Shown here: positions 6,165 to 8,857 of the stretch, piece by piece
Layout of the letters: every line of letters begins with the position of its first letter
Position numbering within the stretch: the first letter of the stretch is position 1
NCBI GenBank assembly: GCA_030950765.1
Contig: JAUZQX010000004.1
Coordinates: 1-8,857, forward strand
Reading direction: 5' to 3'
DNA: 8,857 bases
DNA from: Ghiorsea sp.
Lineage (GTDB): Bacteria > Pseudomonadota > Zetaproteobacteria > Mariprofundales > Mariprofundaceae
The notes under the pieces: generated by a model
The model's input: the letters and a program-made list of their open reading frames with translations, nothing else
Told to the model about the DNA's origin: nothing
Databases searched by the model: none
Translations under genes and position numbers: made by a program

Positions 6165-6359
6165 ATGAGAGTAAAACGTTTGATTTTATTGGCTGGGGTA
6201 GCTGCATTACTTGCATCTTGCGCAAGCGATGGCAAACCATTGGTATATAAACATCCTGAGACAAAAAGTATCGTATTGTTGCAAGGTGACAATTTAAGGT
6301 GTGAACCCTTGTTTCGTCAGGCTGGTTTCCGTAAAGTAGAAACAGGATCTATGAAGTAG
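6165..6359 (+). CDS. Small putative lipoprotein of unknown function
   Basis: A 64-residue protein with a convincing lipoprotein signal: MRVKR, a hydrophobic core, then lipobox LASC with Cys19. The residue after the Cys is Ala, so outer-membrane sorting is expected. The mature part is only 46 residues, hydrophilic, with one further Cys (in NLRCEPLF) and a C-terminal GFRKVE segment. A strong ribosome site (AAGGAGAT) precedes the ATG by 4-5 nt, which supports it as a real gene. It follows the GGDEF gene by 58 nt with a weak hairpin between. Its last 11 nt overlap the 3' end of the convergent mutT gene. I do not recognise the family, and no function can be assigned beyond a small envelope lipoprotein. 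Confidence 0.75.
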   Translation: MRVKRLILLAGVAALLASCASDGKPLVYKHPETKSIVLLQGDNLRCEPLFRQAGFRKVETGSMK

Positions 6360-6783
6360 GACATAAATCTTGGTCGTAACAATCCATAAGCATGCTGATG
6401 AGGTTTTGGTTAGCTTTCGGCATGTTTAATTCTTTTAACTGCTGAATAGGGCACCACATATACGCACTTTCAGTGTTTAATGTGGTCTCTTTTGGCATGT
6501 TTTTCGGTGTACGACAAAAGAAAAAGTAAAAAGCAAGATGACGGTCATCATAAGCATGACTGTGTTTGCCGATATGCCGCCACAAGCGTCCTTTAATTCC
6601 CGTTTCTTCTTTTAGCTCACGCACGGCTGCGTCTAAAGGTGTCTCTGAAGTTTCAATTTTTCCGCCAGGAAATGACCATACATCTGGGCAATGTACATCT
6701 GACTTTCGCTTTAAAAGAAAAACGTCGTCATTTTCATTCAACATTGCAACAAGTGTAATTAATGCATCAAGTTTCTTTGCCAT
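6349..6783 (-). CDS. MutT-type Nudix hydrolase
   Basis: A 144-residue Nudix pyrophosphohydrolase. A perfect Nudix box spans residues 41-63: Gly41, Glu47, then Arg55-Glu56-Leu57, Glu59-Glu60, Gly62 and Ile63, fitting GX5EX7REUXEEXGU. It is preceded by WSFPGGK as in MutT. The C-terminal LNMPKANQNLISML resembles the MutT ending (proline-Ala-Asn then a helix), and the middle segment HSHAYDDRHLAFYFFFC matches the MutT/NudG strand. This supports clean-up of oxidised dGTP or of another nucleotide triphosphate, but Nudix substrate specificity cannot be read from the motif. A ribosome site (AAAGGGA) precedes the ATG at 6783. The gene diverges from hisS and converges with the small lipoprotein gene, overlapping it by 11 nt. 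In many bacteria mutT lies near secA or argJ, so the present location is not diagnostic. Confidence 0.9.
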   Translation of the reverse strand: MAKKLDALITLVAMLNENDDVFLLKRKSDVHCPDVWSFPGGKIETSETPLDAAVRELKEETGIKGRLWRHIGKHSHAYDDRHLAFYFFFCRTPKNMPKETTLNTESAYMWCPIQQLKELNMPKANQNLISMLMDCYDQDLCPTS

Positions 6784-6793
6784 GATTTCCCTT

Positions 6794-6822
6794 TTGTTGA
6801 TTGTCAGTGTTTGGCGTATAGT
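6794..6822 (+). promoter_or_regulatory. Candidate promoter for hisS
   Basis: TTGTTG (-35, 6794-6799), a 17-nt spacer and TATAGT (-10, 6817-6822, five of six consensus bases) predict a start near 6829, about 40 nt before hisS. The -35 is weak (three of six). It overlaps a matching element on the other strand. Confidence 0.5.
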
Positions 6823-6833
6823 TTGCGGCGAAC

Positions 6834-6862
6834 ACTATATGATTAAGAATAATAACGGGTAA
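6834..6862 (-). promoter_or_regulatory. Candidate promoter for the mutT-type gene
   Basis: On the minus strand TTACCC (6862-6857), a 17-nt spacer and TATAGT (6839-6834) predict a start near 6827, about 44 nt before the Nudix gene. The -10 hexamer is the same as that used on the plus strand, and the two form a dyad with an 11-nt centre. Confidence 0.45.
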
Positions 6863-6868
6863 TTCATC

Positions 6869-8113
6869 ATGGCAAAGCAAAAATTACAAAGTATTCGCGG
6901 CATTCACGATGGTTTGCCCGCGCAAGTCAGTAAGTGGCGGCACATTGAAGAAGTTGCCAGAGATGTGTTTTCATCTTATGCCTTTGCCGAAGTTCGCCTA
7001 CCCATTTTAGAACCAACAGCATTGTTTGTACGCTCCGTGGGTGAAAAAACTGATATTGTATCCAAAGAAATGTATGCTTTTGAAGATCAGGGTGGGGACA
7101 ATATTTGTCTTCGTCCCGAAGGTACGGCAGGTGCAGTGCGTGCTTATTTGCAAGCAGGTTTAACCCGCGCTGGCGCACAGCGCTGGTTTTATATGGGACC
7201 AATGTTTCGTAGAGAGCGTCCGCAAAAAGGTAGATTGCGACAATTTCAACAAATTGGTGCTGAATTTTTTGGTGCATCAGCTGCCGTTGAAGATGCGGAA
7301 GTTTTAGCTATGGCACAGCGTTTCCTCGATACACTGGGCATTGAACAAACACGCCTTGAAATCAACTCCTTGGGTTGCACAACATGCCGCCCTTCATACC
7401 GCGAAGCTTTGCTTACATTCTTGCAGAGTAAAAAAGATGCCTTGTGTGAAACATGTCATGAACGCATGGGCAGTAACCCCATGCGGGTGCTCGATTGCAA
7501 AGTGCAAACCTGCCAAGAGGCGCTCACCGATGCACCTGAGATGGTCAATCACTTGTGCGAAGGTTGTGAAACCCATTTTTCAGGTCTTCAATCAGGTTTA
7601 AATGCATTAAACGTGAAATATACCATCAACCCGCGCATTGTACGTGGCTTGGATTATTACAATCGCACTGCTTTTGAGTTCATCACCGACAAACTTGGTG
7701 CGCAAGGCACGGTGCTGGCTGGTGGGCGTTATGATGGTTTAGTCGAATCCTTGGGAGGCCCTGCAACACCTGCGATTGGTTTTGCTGCAGGTATTGAACG
7801 TTTGGAAATGTTGTTGCCTGATATTGAAGCGGCTCAACCTGATGTTGCGGTCGTCGCTTTGGGTGATGTAGTGGCAGGTTATGCCTTGCAACAAGCAGCC
7901 AAACTTCGTCAAGCAGGTTTAACCGTCATTCATTGTGGTGGTGGTAGTGCCAAGCGGCAATTTAAAATGGCAGACCGTGAAGGGGCAAGGTTTGTGGTCA
8001 CCATTGGCGAAGATGAAATGAAAGCTAATCAACTCATGCTGAAAAACCTAAGCACAGGTGAACAAGTTAAACTTGGCTTGACTGAAGTTATCAACACTGT
8101 TTCACAAGTTTAA
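6869..8113 (+). CDS. hisS: Histidyl-tRNA synthetase
   Basis: Class II aminoacyl-tRNA synthetase that charges tRNA-His in the cytosol. It has 414 residues against about 424 in E. coli. The start IRGIHDGLP is typical. Motif 2 reads FRRERPQKGRLRQFQQIGAE (113-132). The histidine-specific RGLDYYNRTAFEF begins at Arg259. Motif 3 is the GFAAGIERLEM segment near 304-314. The anticodon-binding domain fills about 323-414. Between residues 170 and 233 are eight cysteines, six of them in CxxC pairs (170/173, 193/196, 230/233) plus Cys210 and Cys215. E. coli HisRS lacks most of these, though other bacteria have them, and they may bind a metal. The ATG at 6869 has only a weak upstream GGG. The gene diverges from mutT and is 4 nt from the next gene, so the two are probably one operon. 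Confidence 0.97.
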   Translation: MAKQKLQSIRGIHDGLPAQVSKWRHIEEVARDVFSSYAFAEVRLPILEPTALFVRSVGEKTDIVSKEMYAFEDQGGDNICLRPEGTAGAVRAYLQAGLTRAGAQRWFYMGPMFRRERPQKGRLRQFQQIGAEFFGASAAVEDAEVLAMAQRFLDTLGIEQTRLEINSLGCTTCRPSYREALLTFLQSKKDALCETCHERMGSNPMRVLDCKVQTCQEALTDAPEMVNHLCEGCETHFSGLQSGLNALNVKYTINPRIVRGLDYYNRTAFEFITDKLGAQGTVLAGGRYDGLVESLGGPATPAIGFAAGIERLEMLLPDIEAAQPDVAVVALGDVVAGYALQQAAKLRQAGLTVIHCGGGSAKRQFKMADREGARFVVTIGEDEMKANQLMLKNLSTGEQVKLGLTEVINTVSQV

Positions 8114-8117
8114 CAGC

Positions 8118-8857
8118 ATGGATAAAAATCAGTTAACCAAGACATTTGGTATTCAAGATAAACTTAGCTTTCGAGATGCAGGCAATGGTTTTATAATCAT
8201 TGATATACGCAGTGAGCTTTGTACTGCGAGCATGGCGCTGCAAGGCGCACATGTGATGACTTGGCAGCCCAGAGGTGAAGCACCTGTGTTGTGGTTATCG
8301 CCTGATGCCAAGCTGGAGAAGGGTAAATCTATCCGTGGTGGCATTCCAATTTGCTGGCCGTGGTTTGGCGACCATGCCACGGAATCCACGTTTGCAGCGC
8401 ATGGCTTTGCCCGAACTGCCGATTGGGAGCTGGTTAGCACTTCTGAATTGGCAGGTGGTGAAATTGAAGTGGTGATGCGTTTGTCAGATACGCGAACACC
8501 ACAATGGGTTTACGATACGCCAGTTGAAATCAAAGTGGTATTTGGTCGCAGCTTAAACATTGAATTGATCACGACCAATCAAAGCAGTGTTCCTGTTCAA
8601 TTAAGCGAAGCATTGCACACATATTTCCATGTTCAAGATGTACGAAAGATTGAAGTGCAAGGTCTGAATGGCATTGAATACCTCGATAAATTAGAAGGTT
8701 ATCAACGCGAAATCCAACAATGTGCTGTGCATTTTGAGCAAGAAGTAGATAGAATTTATATCAACCAAAGCAGTGATGTGGTGATTCAAGATAAAGTGTT
8801 GAATCGTAGTGTTTCTATTACTAAACAAGGCAGCCAATCCAGCATTGTGTGGAATCC
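8118..8857 (+). CDS. D-hexose-6-phosphate mutarotase (YeaD-like), 3'-truncated by the window edge
   Basis: Aldose-1-epimerase-fold enzyme that interconverts the anomers of hexose 6-phosphates, feeding glycolysis or polysaccharide synthesis. The frame is open for 246 codons and runs off the right edge; the YeaD family is about 290-300 residues. Matches to E. coli YeaD are clear: ALQGAHVMTW (40-49), VLWLSPDA, RGGIPICWPWFG (73-84), HGFAR with His95, ALHTYF with His167, and TDR(V/I)Y-like VDRIY at 210-214. The downstream catalytic Glu of the family lies beyond the window. The ATG at 8118 follows the hisS stop by 4 nt and lacks a ribosome binding site, so translation may be coupled to hisS. The gene has no stop in the window and so can be overlooked in ORF lists that require one. 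Confidence 0.92.
   Translation, partial: MDKNQLTKTFGIQDKLSFRDAGNGFIIIDIRSELCTASMALQGAHVMTWQPRGEAPVLWLSPDAKLEKGKSIRGGIPICWPWFGDHATESTFAAHGFARTADWELVSTSELAGGEIEVVMRLSDTRTPQWVYDTPVEIKVVFGRSLNIELITTNQSSVPVQLSEALHTYFHVQDVRKIEVQGLNGIEYLDKLEGYQREIQQCAVHFEQEVDRIYINQSSDVVIQDKVLNRSVSITKQGSQSSIVWN

Noticed and set aside
6801..6806. TTGTCA as a -35 for hisS (five of six consensus bases)
   Set aside because: It is only 10 nt from TATAGT and no other -10 lies at a workable distance, so TTGTTG with 17-nt spacing is preferred.
6566..6862. 98-codon open frame on the plus strand opposite the Nudix gene
   Set aside because: Covers the perfect Nudix box on the other strand and the divergent promoter region; no ribosome site or family signature.
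8153..8440. 95-codon minus-strand and 66-codon plus-strand frames near the right end
   Set aside because: Both overlap the YeaD-like coding frame, which is continuous from 8118 to the window edge and matches its family throughout.
1..8857. Search for mobile elements, CRISPR repeats, toxin-antitoxin pairs, defence genes, tRNA genes and riboswitches
   Set aside because: None could be supported; the window is packed with ordinary core genes and has no long noncoding stretches.

Overview
This window is ordinary chromosomal core sequence from a Gram-negative, probably proteobacterial, organism of moderately low GC. The evidence for Gram-negative is a TolB, two Lol-type lipoproteins and a YhbY/BolA pair. 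A Zetaproteobacterium or a gammaproteobacterium would fit, but sequence inspection alone cannot settle it. Genes are densely packed and no gene-free stretch exceeds about 90 bases. I see no mobile elements, CRISPR arrays, tRNA or rRNA genes, or phage genes.

Layout, left to right. (1) The 3' part of guaA (GMP synthase) is followed 33 nt later by a lipoprotein FKBP-type prolyl isomerase, in the same direction. The pair ends at a good hairpin-plus-T-tract terminator (2089-2121). (2) tolB follows at once, with a Sec signal peptide. It stands without tolQRA or pal on its visible downstream side and ends in a hairpin that covers its stop codon. (3) A tight minus-strand operon, read right to left, carries yhbY (CRM-domain ribosome-associated protein), bolA and an M24 metallopeptidase of the Xaa-Pro aminopeptidase type. 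Its genes are separated by 2 nt and then overlapped by 4 nt. (4) Divergent from it is a diguanylate cyclase whose N-terminus is a Rossmann-like dinucleotide-binding fold, followed by a 64-residue lipoprotein of unknown function. (5) A MutT-type Nudix hydrolase on the minus strand converges on, and overlaps, the small lipoprotein gene. (6) Divergent from mutT, hisS (histidyl-tRNA synthetase) is followed 4 nt later by a YeaD-type hexose-6-phosphate mutarotase that runs off the window's right end.

Functionally the window mixes nucleotide metabolism and sanitation (guaA, mutT), translation (hisS, yhbY), Fe-S or redox handling (bolA), and envelope maintenance (FKBP lipoprotein, TolB, small lipoprotein). 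It contains one signalling gene. Nothing amounts to a clear new multi-gene system. The most unusual item is the Rossmann-GGDEF fusion, a candidate cofactor-sensing c-di-GMP synthase. Second is the compact mutT/hisS intergenic region, where two promoter-like elements share one short dyad.
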